Assembly (NCBI GenBank): GCA_011050675.1
Contig: DRFI01000004.1
Location: 62,001 to 126,000, forward strand
Source of the DNA: Maribacter sp.
GTDB lineage: Bacteria > Bacteroidota > Bacteroidia > Flavobacteriales > Flavobacteriaceae
Reading direction: 5' to 3'
DNA length: 64,000 nucleotides
Shown here piece by piece: positions 16,949 through 25,333 of the stretch (positions within the stretch are counted from its first letter, which is position 1; each line of letters begins with the position of its first letter). The notes below the pieces were generated by a model that searched no databases, was not told the origin of the DNA, and saw only the letters and a list, made by a program, of their open reading frames with translations. The translations under genes and the position numbers were made by a program.

Positions 16949-19900
16949 ATGATATTTTTTAAAAAATTTCTATTCGGAATAATATGCTTTTTATTCCTGT
17001 GTACTTCTTGCATAAATAGAAATCCTACTGAAATTCCGTTAACCATTCAACAAGATAGTACGGACTTAATAGAGATGGCAAAAAAAGCTAGAGAAACCAT
17101 TACCGCTAAGGTAGCAGATGGTTTAGAATTAAGTCTTTGGGCTTCTGATTCTTTAGCACCAGACCCTATAGCTATGGATATCGATAACGAAGGCAACGTC
17201 TACATAACCCGTTCTAACAGAAATAAAAATTCAGAATTTGATATTCGTAGTCATAGAGATTGGATGACAGAATCGATTTCACTAGAGTCTGTTGAAGATA
17301 GACGAGCGTTTCTTCATAAAACCTTTGCTCCAGAACTTAGTAAGGAGAATGAATGGTTCCCAGATTTAAATAACGATAGCATTCATGATTGGCAAGACCT
17401 TACCGTTGAACAAGATGAAATTTGGATGATACAGGATTTGGACAAAGACGGTATAGCCGATGTTTCCACACAAATTATGAATGACTTTAATGACGAAGTC
17501 AATGATCAAGCAGGTGCACTTTTAGTTAGAGATCATGATGTTTTTGTAGGTATTGGTCCAGACATGTATCGCCTAACCGACACCAATGGTGATAAGATTT
17601 TAGATGAGAAGACCAGTATTGCCACTGGTTTCGGCGTACATATTGGTTTTAGTGGTCATGGTATGTCTGGCGCTATAGAAGGGCCCGATGGTAAAATCTA
17701 TTGGGGAATTGGGGATATTGGCGCAAATATTACCACTGTTGATGGTGAAAATCATAAATACCCAAATGAGGGTGTAATTGTTAGAAGTAATCCTGATGGT
17801 ACTGATTTTGAAGTATTTGCACACGGACTTAGAAATACCCATGAGTTTGTTTTTGATGCCTACGGTAATATCATTTCTTCTGATAATGATGGTGATCATA
17901 AAGGAGAAAGTGAAAGATTAGTACATATAGTTGAAGGTTCTGATGCGGGATGGAGAGCTAATTGGCAGTATGGTAAGTACACAGACCCAAAAAACAATAG
18001 CTACAATGTATGGATGGAAGAAAAGCTATTTACACCCCGTTGGGATGGGCAGGCTGCATACATAATGCCTCCAATAAATAATTTTCATAATGGCCCCACA
18101 GGTATGAGATATAATCCTGGTACTGCGCTAGGGACAAAATGGTTGAATAAATTCTTCTTGGTAGAATTCGTAGGTGATCCAAGTAGATCTCACATTTGGT
18201 CGTTCGACCTAAAACCAAAAGGCGCTTCTTTTGAGCTTAATTCAGATGAATCCATTTTATCTGGAGTATTACCTACAGGTATAGATTTTGGACCTGACGG
18301 TGCTCTTTATCTTGCAGATTGGGTAAATGGATGGGGTAGTAAAAACTATGGTCGAGTATGGAAGTTAGACGTTAGCCAAGAAACCAATGACTTAGAACAA
18401 GAACGATTGGAAACCCAACGACTAATGATCCATGATTATGAAGATGATAAGACCGATAATCTGGTAAAATTATTATCATATGGCGATATGCGAATTCGCC
18501 AGAAAGCACAATTCGAACTTGCTAAAAGAACCTTTTGGGGTTATAGAGCATTAGAAAAAGTACTAACAGAAGATGAAAACCAATTCGCTCGTATACACGC
18601 CATTTGGGGTATTGGGCAAATAGCCGCCAATGATAAAGATGATGCCAAACCACTATTGAGTTTATTAAATGATGATGATCCAGAAATTATAGCACAAAGT
18701 GCTAAAGTTTTAGGAGATGTTAGATATGAGAAAGCTGCTGACAGTCTAATTTTACTAACCACTCATGAAAATGATCGCGTAAAGTTTTTTGCCGCACAGG
18801 CACTTGGGCGAATGAAGTATGAAAATGCAACTGAAGCATTAATAGCTATGATTGAAACGAATAATGACCTGGATCTTTATTTAAGACATGCAGCAGTTTT
18901 AGCACTTTCAAGAATAGGCAATACAGAACCACTTTTAGCCCTTGCCGATAGCGAAAATAAAAGCCTACGTCTTGCAGCTGTTCTTGTTTTAAGAAAATTA
19001 CAAGAGCCTAAAATTTCTATTTTCTTATCTGATCAAGATGAATATATTATAACGGAAACGGCTCGCGCCATCAATGATGATCTTTCTATTGAGGCTGCAT
19101 TACCAGCTTTGGCAGCAACACTAAATAATGAAAAATTAAAATCTGAACCATTATTACGCAGAGCTATTAATGCCGCGTTACGCGTTGGTGACGATGAGCA
19201 GCTAGATATGCTTATTAATTTTGCAAAACGAACAAATGTATCTAGCGATTTACGCGGGGAAGCTCTTGCTGCTTTAGGTACTTGGAACAACCCATCTCTT
19301 TTAGATCGTGTAGATGGTAGATATAGAGGTGAGTTCATAAGAGAGAATGGTCAGTTAGAAGAGAAAATCAAAAAAGATATTCCGTCGTTTCTTAAAGAAC
19401 GCCAACCCGAAATCTTAATAGGTATTTCTAAAACCATAAGTGCAATTGGTATTAACTCTTATAATGATGAGCTGTTTTATATTTTCAAATCGAATAAATC
19501 ACCCGAAGTAAGATCTGCTGTTTTAACCGCTTTAGGTCAATTAAAATTTGATAAAATGGAAACTGCTATGTCCATAGGCATGCAAGATAAAAATGAAGAA
19601 GTGAGAACAGCGGCAGTAGGACTTTTAGGTCAATTGAATTTACCTAAAGAGAAATTACCTGCAATTGTTGACCCTATCTTTAAAAAAGGGTCTATCTCTG
19701 AACAACAAAGAATGTTGAATGTTTTAGGCGATTTACCCGATGCCAATAGCAGTGCCATACTTACAAGCCTAATTAATAAAGCCAGTAAAGACCAATTAAA
19801 ACAAGGTATTTTATTAGATTTAATGGAATCTGTAAAAGCGACTGAAAATCCTGCATTAATTGCCCAATTGGATAAGTTAAACAAAGCAGGCTATTCTGCC

Positions 19901-20380
19901 GATTCTTTTCAAGAAACACTTTATGGAGGTAACTGGTGGACGGGTAGATCTATTTTCAATAATAATCCTACAGCGCAATGTGTTCGCTGCCATTCGGTAA
20001 ATGGTGCAGGTGGTGAAGTTGGTCCGGAACTAGATAATATAGCCCATGTTTTAAGTAGAGAACAATTGTTAGAGGCACTTATAGAACCAAGTGCAAGATT
20101 AGCACCAGGCTATGGTACCGTTACGTTAACATTGAAAGACGGACAAAAAGTTCAAGGTGTTTTAATTGAAGAAAACAATATACAATTATTACTAAGAACC
20201 TCTGAAGCTGAACCTTTAGAAATTCCTTTAAAAAGAATTGCAAGGAGAGAAAACTCCATGTCCGCAATGCCCGCTATGGGGCGTATGATTTCTAGAAGAG
20301 AACTCCGTGATCTAATGGAATATCTTTCGTCTTTAAAAAATAAAAAGCGAGTTTTTGAAGGGGAAGATAAAGAAGTATAA
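16949..20380 (+). CDS. Large lipoprotein: PVC-type dehydrogenase-like propeller, HEAT repeats and c-type heme domain
   Basis: A 1143-residue lipoprotein (lipobox CTSC near residues 20-23). Residues about 50-480 match the membrane-bound dehydrogenase domain common in Planctomycetes and Verrucomicrobia: WASDSLAPDPIAMDID, GPDGKIYWGIGDIG, FAHGLRNTHEF, NDGDHKG, TGIDFGPDGALYLADWVNG. Residues about 510-960 are HEAT-like repeats (repeated AAxxLG/ALGxL helices). The C-terminal domain has one heme c site, CVRCH at residues 1011-1015, then GGEVGPELDNI, and a likely axial Met in the AMPAMGRM region. This suggests an outer-membrane electron-transfer or sugar-oxidation protein. It is divergent from DUF1080, and its 3' end nearly abuts the convergent nitronate monooxygenase. 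Substrate unknown. Confidence 0.85.
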   Translation: MIFFKKFLFGIICFLFLCTSCINRNPTEIPLTIQQDSTDLIEMAKKARETITAKVADGLELSLWASDSLAPDPIAMDIDNEGNVYITRSNRNKNSEFDIRSHRDWMTESISLESVEDRRAFLHKTFAPELSKENEWFPDLNNDSIHDWQDLTVEQDEIWMIQDLDKDGIADVSTQIMNDFNDEVNDQAGALLVRDHDVFVGIGPDMYRLTDTNGDKILDEKTSIATGFGVHIGFSGHGMSGAIEGPDGKIYWGIGDIGANITTVDGENHKYPNEGVIVRSNPDGTDFEVFAHGLRNTHEFVFDAYGNIISSDNDGDHKGESERLVHIVEGSDAGWRANWQYGKYTDPKNNSYNVWMEEKLFTPRWDGQAAYIMPPINNFHNGPTGMRYNPGTALGTKWLNKFFLVEFVGDPSRSHIWSFDLKPKGASFELNSDESILSGVLPTGIDFGPDGALYLADWVNGWGSKNYGRVWKLDVSQETNDLEQERLETQRLMIHDYEDDKTDNLVKLLSYGDMRIRQKAQFELAKRTFWGYRALEKVLTEDENQFARIHAIWGIGQIAANDKDDAKPLLSLLNDDDPEIIAQSAKVLGDVRYEKAADSLILLTTHENDRVKFFAAQALGRMKYENATEALIAMIETNNDLDLYLRHAAVLALSRIGNTEPLLALADSENKSLRLAAVLVLRKLQEPKISIFLSDQDEYIITETARAINDDLSIEAALPALAATLNNEKLKSEPLLRRAINAALRVGDDEQLDMLINFAKRTNVSSDLRGEALAALGTWNNPSLLDRVDGRYRGEFIRENGQLEEKIKKDIPSFLKERQPEILIGISKTISAIGINSYNDELFYIFKSNKSPEVRSAVLTALGQLKFDKMETAMSIGMQDKNEEVRTAAVGLLGQLNLPKEKLPAIVDPIFKKGSISEQQRMLNVLGDLPDANSSAILTSLINKASKDQLKQGILLDLMESVKATENPALIAQLDKLNKAGYSADSFQETLYGGNWWTGRSIFNNNPTAQCVRCHSVNGAGGEVGPELDNIAHVLSREQLLEALIEPSARLAPGYGTVTLTLKDGQKVQGVLIEENNIQLLLRTSEAEPLEIPLKRIARRENSMSAMPAMGRMISRRELRDLMEYLSSLKNKKRVFEGEDKEV

Positions 20381-20381
20381 A

Positions 20382-21323
20382 CTATAAAGAGGAAAGCTCT
20401 ACTTTCCTCTTATAAAACTCATTCATAATATCTTTTATAATTTCACCAGCTGGTTTTATGTCATGTATCAAAGCAGATACTTGACCAATTTCTAGCTCAC
20501 CATCTTCTAAATCACCTAAGAACATACCTTTTTTAGCACGACCTCTGCCTAATAATATTTTCAATTCCTCGGTAGTTGCGCCTTCAGCATATGCTTTTTG
20601 AACTTCTTGATAGAACTTATTCTTAATTAAACGAACAGGAGCCAATTCCTTTAATGTCAGTTGAGTATCGCCTTCCTTGGCATTGACGACAACCTCTTTA
20701 AAGTTAATGTGATTCGATGCTTCTTTACTTGCTACAAACCGACTCCCCACTTGCACCCCATCGGCTCCTAAGACCATTGCCGCTAACATTGCTGTACCAG
20801 TGGAAATACCACCTGCGGCAATTAACGGAATAGTAATATGTTCTCGTACTGCAGGGATTAAAACCAATGTAGTAGTTTCATCTCGCCCATTATGTCCGCC
20901 AGCTTCAAATCCTTCAGCAACAATAGCATCTACTCCTGCCTCTTCTGCTTTCAATGCAAACTTTAAACTACTGACCACATGTACTACGGTAATTCCTTTT
21001 TCTTTTAGAAACGATGTCCAAGTCTTGGGATTTCCCGCAGAAGTAAATACAATTTTTACTTCCTCCTCTATGATAATATTCATCAATTTATCAATATCAG
21101 GATACAACATTGGTACATTGACAGCAAATGGTTTTTGTGTCGCTCGTTTGCATTTTTGAATATGTTCTCTCAATACTTCTGGATACATACTACCAGAACC
21201 AATAACACCCAAACCTCCGGCATTAGAGACAGCACTAGCTAATCGCCAACCGCTAGTCCAAACCATTCCTCCTTGTATTATAGGAAATTCAATTTTGAAG
21301 AGCTCGGTAATTCTATTCTGCAT
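20382..21323 (-). CDS. Nitronate monooxygenase (2-nitropropane dioxygenase-like flavoprotein)
   Basis: A 313-residue TIM-barrel flavoenzyme. FMN-binding and family motifs: PIIQGGMVWTSGWRLASAVSNAGGLGVIGSG (residues about 14-44), FAVNVP, GVDAIVAEGFEAGGHNGRD with the catalytic-type His in GGHNG, PLIAAGGIS and GADGVQVGSRFV. The family oxidises propionate-3-nitronate or acts as an NAD(P)H:flavin oxidoreductase; the GGHNGRD form fits the bacterial enoyl-reductase-II/NMO group. It is monocistronic, converging with the large cytochrome gene. A hairpin at its 3' end may terminate both. Confidence 0.88.
   Translation of the reverse strand: MQNRITELFKIEFPIIQGGMVWTSGWRLASAVSNAGGLGVIGSGSMYPEVLREHIQKCKRATQKPFAVNVPMLYPDIDKLMNIIIEEEVKIVFTSAGNPKTWTSFLKEKGITVVHVVSSLKFALKAEEAGVDAIVAEGFEAGGHNGRDETTTLVLIPAVREHITIPLIAAGGISTGTAMLAAMVLGADGVQVGSRFVASKEASNHINFKEVVVNAKEGDTQLTLKELAPVRLIKNKFYQEVQKAYAEGATTEELKILLGRGRAKKGMFLGDLEDGELEIGQVSALIHDIKPAGEIIKDIMNEFYKRKVELSSL
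20387..20411. terminator. Hairpin at the convergent gene ends
   Basis: AAGAGGAAAG (20387-20396) and CTTTCCTCTT (20402-20411) form a 10-bp perfect stem with loop CTCTA. It lies inside the last codons of the nitronate monooxygenase gene and seven bases after the stop of the cytochrome gene. The following bases are A/T-rich but not a clean T run. Confidence 0.4.
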
Positions 21324-21386
21324 AACACGTATATTAAGATATCATTTTCAAAGTACACTTATACTCCTTAAAATGTCACTCCTAAT

Positions 21387-22577
21387 TTAAGAAATAACAC
21401 CAGAACCAATAAGGTCATCTTCCAAATACCAAGCTACGAACTGACCTTCGGTAATTGCAGATTGCATCTCCTTAAAATCAACATACATTCCACCTTCAAC
21501 TCTATACAATGTTGCTTCTTGTAATTCTTGACGGTATCTAATACGTGCTTTTACTTCTAGCTTTTCATCGACCTTCAAAGCTAAATCTTGACGAACCCAG
21601 TGAATTTCGTCATCATTTACAAATAATGTACGTCTGTACAAACCTGGGTGCGCTTTGCCTTGACCGGTATAAATGACATTTTCATTAACATCGGTATCTA
21701 TTACAAACAGTGGTTCTTTAGTACCACCTACATGTAATCCTTTACGTTGTCCTTTGGTAAAATAATGAGCACCTTGATGTTCACCAACAACTTTACCATC
21801 AGTTAATTGATAGACTGGTTTCTCAGCATAAAATTCTAACTCAGAATTTTTATCTTCAAAAGAAGGTGTTTCTCTTTCGTATCTATCGAAAGCTGCTGGA
21901 ACTTCAACAATTTTACCGGCTTTAGGTTTCAATTGTTGTTGTAAAAATTCTGGCAATCTAACCTTACCTATAAAACATAAGCCTTGAGAATCCTTTTTAT
22001 CTGCAGTAATTAAACTCATTTTCTTAGCAATTTCCCTAACCTCTGGTTTGGTCAACTCCCCTATTGGAAATAAGGTTTTTGATAATTGCTCTTGCGATAA
22101 TTGACATAAAAAGTAAGATTGATCTTTGTTACCATCCTTACCTGCCAATAACTGGTATGTCTCTGTACCGTCAGTATTTTGTAAAATTCCTTTTCTACAA
22201 TAATGACCTGTTGCTACATAATCTGCACCTAGCTGCATTGCAATTTTCATAAAGACATCAAACTTTATCTCTCTATTACAAAGCACATCTGGGTTGGGGG
22301 TACGCCCCATTTCGTATTCCTTGAACATATAATCAACTATACGCTCTTTATATTCCGCACTTAAATCTACTGTTTGAAATGGTATACCCAATTTCTCAGC
22401 GACAATCAATGCATCATTACTATCTTCTAACCACGGGCATTCTTCTGATATCGTAACCGAATCATCGTGCCAATTCTTCATGAACAAGCCAATAACCTCA
22501 TAACCTTGCTCTTTTAACAGGTATGCCGCTACACTTGAATCCACTCCTCCAGAAAGTCCTATAACTACTTTTTTCAT
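21387..22577 (-). CDS. mnmA: tRNA-specific 2-thiouridylase MnmA
   Basis: A 396-residue protein with the PP-loop [13 protein letters not shown] (residues 9-21), the catalytic cysteine in [12 protein letters not shown] (about residue 103) and the second cysteine in QGLCFIG (about 202). It thiolates U34 of tRNA for Lys, Glu and Gln using persulfide sulfur and ATP. The central linker (about 210-290) is longer than in E. coli MnmA, as in other Bacteroidota. It is a single-gene unit with about 60 bases to the upstream neighbour. A TAATTTTG element lies 20-27 bases before the ATG. Confidence 0.96.
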   Translation of the reverse strand: MKKVVIGLSGGVDSSVAAYLLKEQGYEVIGLFMKNWHDDSVTISEECPWLEDSNDALIVAEKLGIPFQTVDLSAEYKERIVDYMFKEYEMGRTPNPDVLCNREIKFDVFMKIAMQLGADYVATGHYCRKGILQNTDGTETYQLLAGKDGNKDQSYFLCQLSQEQLSKTLFPIGELTKPEVREIAKKMSLITADKKDSQGLCFIGKVRLPEFLQQQLKPKAGKIVEVPAAFDRYERETPSFEDKNSELEFYAEKPVYQLTDGKVVGEHQGAHYFTKGQRKGLHVGGTKEPLFVIDTDVNENVIYTGQGKAHPGLYRRTLFVNDDEIHWVRQDLALKVDEKLEVKARIRYRQELQEATLYRVEGGMYVDFKEMQSAITEGQFVAWYLEDDLIGSGVIS

Positions 22578-22596
22578 CTCTTCTACTTCGTCGTAA

Positions 22597-22604
22597 CAAA
22601 ATTA
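22597..22604 (-). promoter_or_regulatory. Candidate -7 element for mnmA
   Basis: Minus-strand TAATTTTG matches TAnnTTTG exactly and lies 20 bases before the ATG, predicting a leader of about 13 bases. No TTG is found at 17-20 bases upstream, so the -33 part is not confirmed. Confidence 0.4.
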
Positions 22605-22720
22605 CAAAATTTCATTTCAGAAAGACTTTTTTATAGGTAACAAGATTCTTAATAAGATGTAAGCGCATATTCCCAAATATTTTAATAAAAATTAAAATTC
22701 TTCTATTTAAATTAAATTTA

Positions 22721-22908
22721 AATTGTTAAACTTTTCTAAAATATTGATGAACAATAAAATATAATGAAATATCCTAGACATATTATAAAATCAACACTTT
22801 AAAACTATTAAACTTATAATATCAAATAATTAACTTCTTTATTTTAACATATCATTAATTTTTTAAATTATTATTTTGTTTAAGTTTTATTTATAATTGT
22901 TAAACAAT
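22721..22908. repeat. Three copies of an ATTGTTAAACAAT-like motif upstream of the fasciclin gene
   Basis: The 344-base leader (22578-22921) is very A/T-rich. It holds AATTGTTAAAC at 22721-22731, ATTGATGAACAAT at 22743-22755 and the perfect 13-bp palindrome ATTGTTAAACAAT at 22896-22908, 13 bases before the ATG. Such repeats may be operator sites, but low sequence complexity makes chance copies plausible. Nothing else gene-like is seen in this stretch. Confidence 0.35.
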
Positions 22909-22921
22909 AAACCTAAAAAAA

Positions 22922-24793
22922 ATGAAAATTATTAGCAAAATTCTAAAATCTACGGCATTAATAATGCTACTAATCTTCGCTGCATCATGTAGCGATGATG
23001 ACAACGAAAACCCTGTAATTATCGAAGATGACGATAATATTGTTGAAGCAGCTCAAAAAACAAGTTCTTTAAGTTCTTTAGTAGCCGCTTTATCAAAAGC
23101 TGATGAAAGCACAAACAACAACCTAATTACCGCTTTAAGTGGTGAAGGTCCTTTTACCGTACTAGCTCCAACAAATGAAGCTTTTACTGATTTATTAGCC
23201 CGTTTGGACGGATTTGATTCTCTAGACGATTTTAATAATGAACAGTTACAAGATTTGTTAGGAACTATTCTAACATATCATGTTGTATCTGGTGCAGCAG
23301 TAAGTTCTGGTGAGTTAACAGCAGGACAATCTATTACTACATTACAAGGCGAAAACTTAACTGTTAGTTTAACAGATGGCGTAACCTTTACAGATGCTGC
23401 TGGCGAAATAGCTACGGTAACTACAGCTGATGTAGAAACAGAGAACGGAATTGTACATATTATTGATAAGGTTTTAATTCCACAAGCTGCTCTAGATGCA
23501 TTAAGTGATGTATTATTAGTGTCTATTACAGATTTGGCAGTTTCGGTACCAACCTTAAGTATTTTGGTAGATGCATTAGTTGCTGCTAACGGAGACTTAC
23601 CTACAGTTTTAGCAAATGATGGCCCTTTCACCGTATTTGCTCCTACAAACGAAGCATTTGAAGCATTTTTAATGTCTAATAATTTTAATAGTCTTGATGA
23701 TATCCCAACTGAGATACTTACACAAGTATTACTTAATCATGTAGTAACTGGTACAAATTTATCTGCAGATTTAACTAGTAGTTATGTTTCTACACTTTCT
23801 ACGGCAGGTGCAAACGATGCAAACCTAAGCATGTTCATAAACACAGAAGACGGTGTAGTTTTAAACGGAACTTCTACAGTAACCGCAGCGGATAACAAAG
23901 CGATAAATGGTGTCGTACATATAGTTGATGCAGTAATTGGACTTCCAAATATTGTAGATCATGCAGTAGCTAACCCTAATTTGACATCTTTAGTTGGTGC
24001 ATTAACTGCTGACAACAATACAACGTTCACTACTTTATTAGCTGATTCAGAAACTGATTTCACCGTATTCGCTCCTTTAAACGCAGCTTTTGAAAGTTTT
24101 ATAAATCCTTCGGATAACGACTTAAATTCAATTTTAGCAAATCACGTTATTTCTGGTGCAGCCGCTAACGCAGAAAGTCTTACGAATACGTATTTTAATA
24201 CTACAGCTATGAATGCTGATGGAGATAATTTAAGTATTTACGTAAATGTTGATGACGGAGTTACATTAAACGGTATAAGTACTGTAGCCACAGCTGATAT
24301 TGTTGCTACAAACGGAATCATTCATGCAGTAGATGCAGTAATTGATTTACCAACAGTAGTTACTTTCGCTACCGCAGATCCCAACTTTAGTTCGCTAGTA
24401 GGAGCATTGACCGCTGAAGGTCAACCAGATTTTGTAAGTGTTTTAAATACGGCTAACGGAACTGACCCTGCTCCTTTTACAGTATTTGCACCTACTAATG
24501 GAGCATTTGCCAACTTAGCAGAAGTACCAAGTGGAGATGTATTAACTGCTGTATTAAACCATCACGTTATAGCAGGTGCTAATATTGTATCTGAAGATTT
24601 AAGTAACGGACTAACATCACCTGCCACATTAGAGGGAGATACTTTAACTTTTACTATTGATGGTGACAATAATGTAACCATAACAGATGGTTCAGGTAAT
24701 TCTGAAATTGGAATTATCGCTGTAGATATTCAAGCGAACAACGGTGTAATACACGCCATTGACACAGTAATGATACCGAATACAACTAACTAA
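22922..24793 (+). CDS. Lipoprotein with four fasciclin (FAS1) domains
   Basis: A 623-residue lipoprotein: signal peptide with lipobox AASC (about residue 23), acidic linker, then four FAS1 domains at about 45-185, 195-335, 345-470 and 480-620. Each carries the FAS1 H1 motif (FTVLAPTNEAF, FTVFAPTNEAF, FTVFAPLNAAF, FTVFAPTNGAF) and an H2-type strand ending NGIVHIIDKVL or similar. The domains mediate adhesion to surfaces or matrix. Surface exposure is inferred. Domain-to-domain similarity suggests internal duplication. It is monocistronic with a strong terminator 20 bases downstream; the upstream motif array may regulate it. Confidence 0.93.
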   Translation: MKIISKILKSTALIMLLIFAASCSDDDNENPVIIEDDDNIVEAAQKTSSLSSLVAALSKADESTNNNLITALSGEGPFTVLAPTNEAFTDLLARLDGFDSLDDFNNEQLQDLLGTILTYHVVSGAAVSSGELTAGQSITTLQGENLTVSLTDGVTFTDAAGEIATVTTADVETENGIVHIIDKVLIPQAALDALSDVLLVSITDLAVSVPTLSILVDALVAANGDLPTVLANDGPFTVFAPTNEAFEAFLMSNNFNSLDDIPTEILTQVLLNHVVTGTNLSADLTSSYVSTLSTAGANDANLSMFINTEDGVVLNGTSTVTAADNKAINGVVHIVDAVIGLPNIVDHAVANPNLTSLVGALTADNNTTFTTLLADSETDFTVFAPLNAAFESFINPSDNDLNSILANHVISGAAANAESLTNTYFNTTAMNADGDNLSIYVNVDDGVTLNGISTVATADIVATNGIIHAVDAVIDLPTVVTFATADPNFSSLVGALTAEGQPDFVSVLNTANGTDPAPFTVFAPTNGAFANLAEVPSGDVLTAVLNHHVIAGANIVSEDLSNGLTSPATLEGDTLTFTIDGDNNVTITDGSGNSEIGIIAVDIQANNGVIHAIDTVMIPNTTN

Positions 24794-24812
24794 TTTGTCC
24801 CCATATCATTTT

Positions 24813-24839
24813 AAAGAGCCGCTATATGCGGCTCTTTTT
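24813..24839 (+). terminator. Intrinsic terminator after the fasciclin gene
   Basis: Perfect 10-bp stem AAAGAGCCGC (24813-24822) and GCGGCTCTTT (24828-24837), loop TATAT, with T residues to 24839. Confidence 0.88.
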
Positions 24840-24955
24840 CATTTTATATTGTTTCCTATTACAACACTTAATAAGTAACAGGTTCATACTAGATATTTAC
24901 TCTTGAATACACTATTTTAAACTCTATGATCTAAATAATATTAAAAGAATTGAAA

Positions 24956-25258
24956 CTACCTAAAATTTAATAATCTTGGAATTCTCCTAATCCAACATTC
25001 TATCCTGTCTTTACTTCTTAATTGAATCTTCTCCCTTAGAGTAAACAAAATAGCATTATAAGAAATATATGATTCCTTATTAGATCTAGTTGAATTCAAT
25101 AAACATAAAACCTCCTGAATATTAAGTCATTTTCTCTATGCCTCAAAAATGCTAACAACAGCATAGACTCCTTTAACATACAATATGTCACCCTTGACAA
25201 CTAACTTTTTATAGAACTTGAAATTAATTACATATTTACCATCCCAAATCTTACCAAA
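24956..25258 (-). pseudogene. Possible decayed coding remnant of unknown family
   Basis: On the minus strand one frame stays open for 40 codons (25258 to a TAG at 25136-25138), then after two codons and a TGA at 25127-25129 for another 56 codons to a TAG at 24956-24958. Composition looks protein-like (for example FGKIWDGKYVINFKFY and LFTLREKIQLRSKDRIECW). A TAG lies directly before the first segment and no start codon is evident. It sits between two terminators (24813-24839 and 25277-25306). I recognise no family. Chance open frames of this length occur in A/T-rich DNA, so this is tentative. The remaining parts of 24840-25333 show nothing else. Confidence 0.3.
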
Positions 25259-25276
25259 CTAACCTTTATAAATGGT

Positions 25277-25306
25277 AAAAGCCCTTTCAAATTTGAAAGG
25301 GCTTTT
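25277..25306. terminator. Perfect 30-base palindromic terminator downstream of yidC
   Basis: Two 15-base arms (AAAAGCCCTTTCAAA and its exact complement) meet without spacer, with flanking T-rich sequence. It lies 28 bases past the yidC stop and probably ends yidC transcription; its symmetry would allow action on both strands. Confidence 0.85.
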
Positions 25307-25333
25307 CTTTTATATAAAAACAAATAAGTTTTA

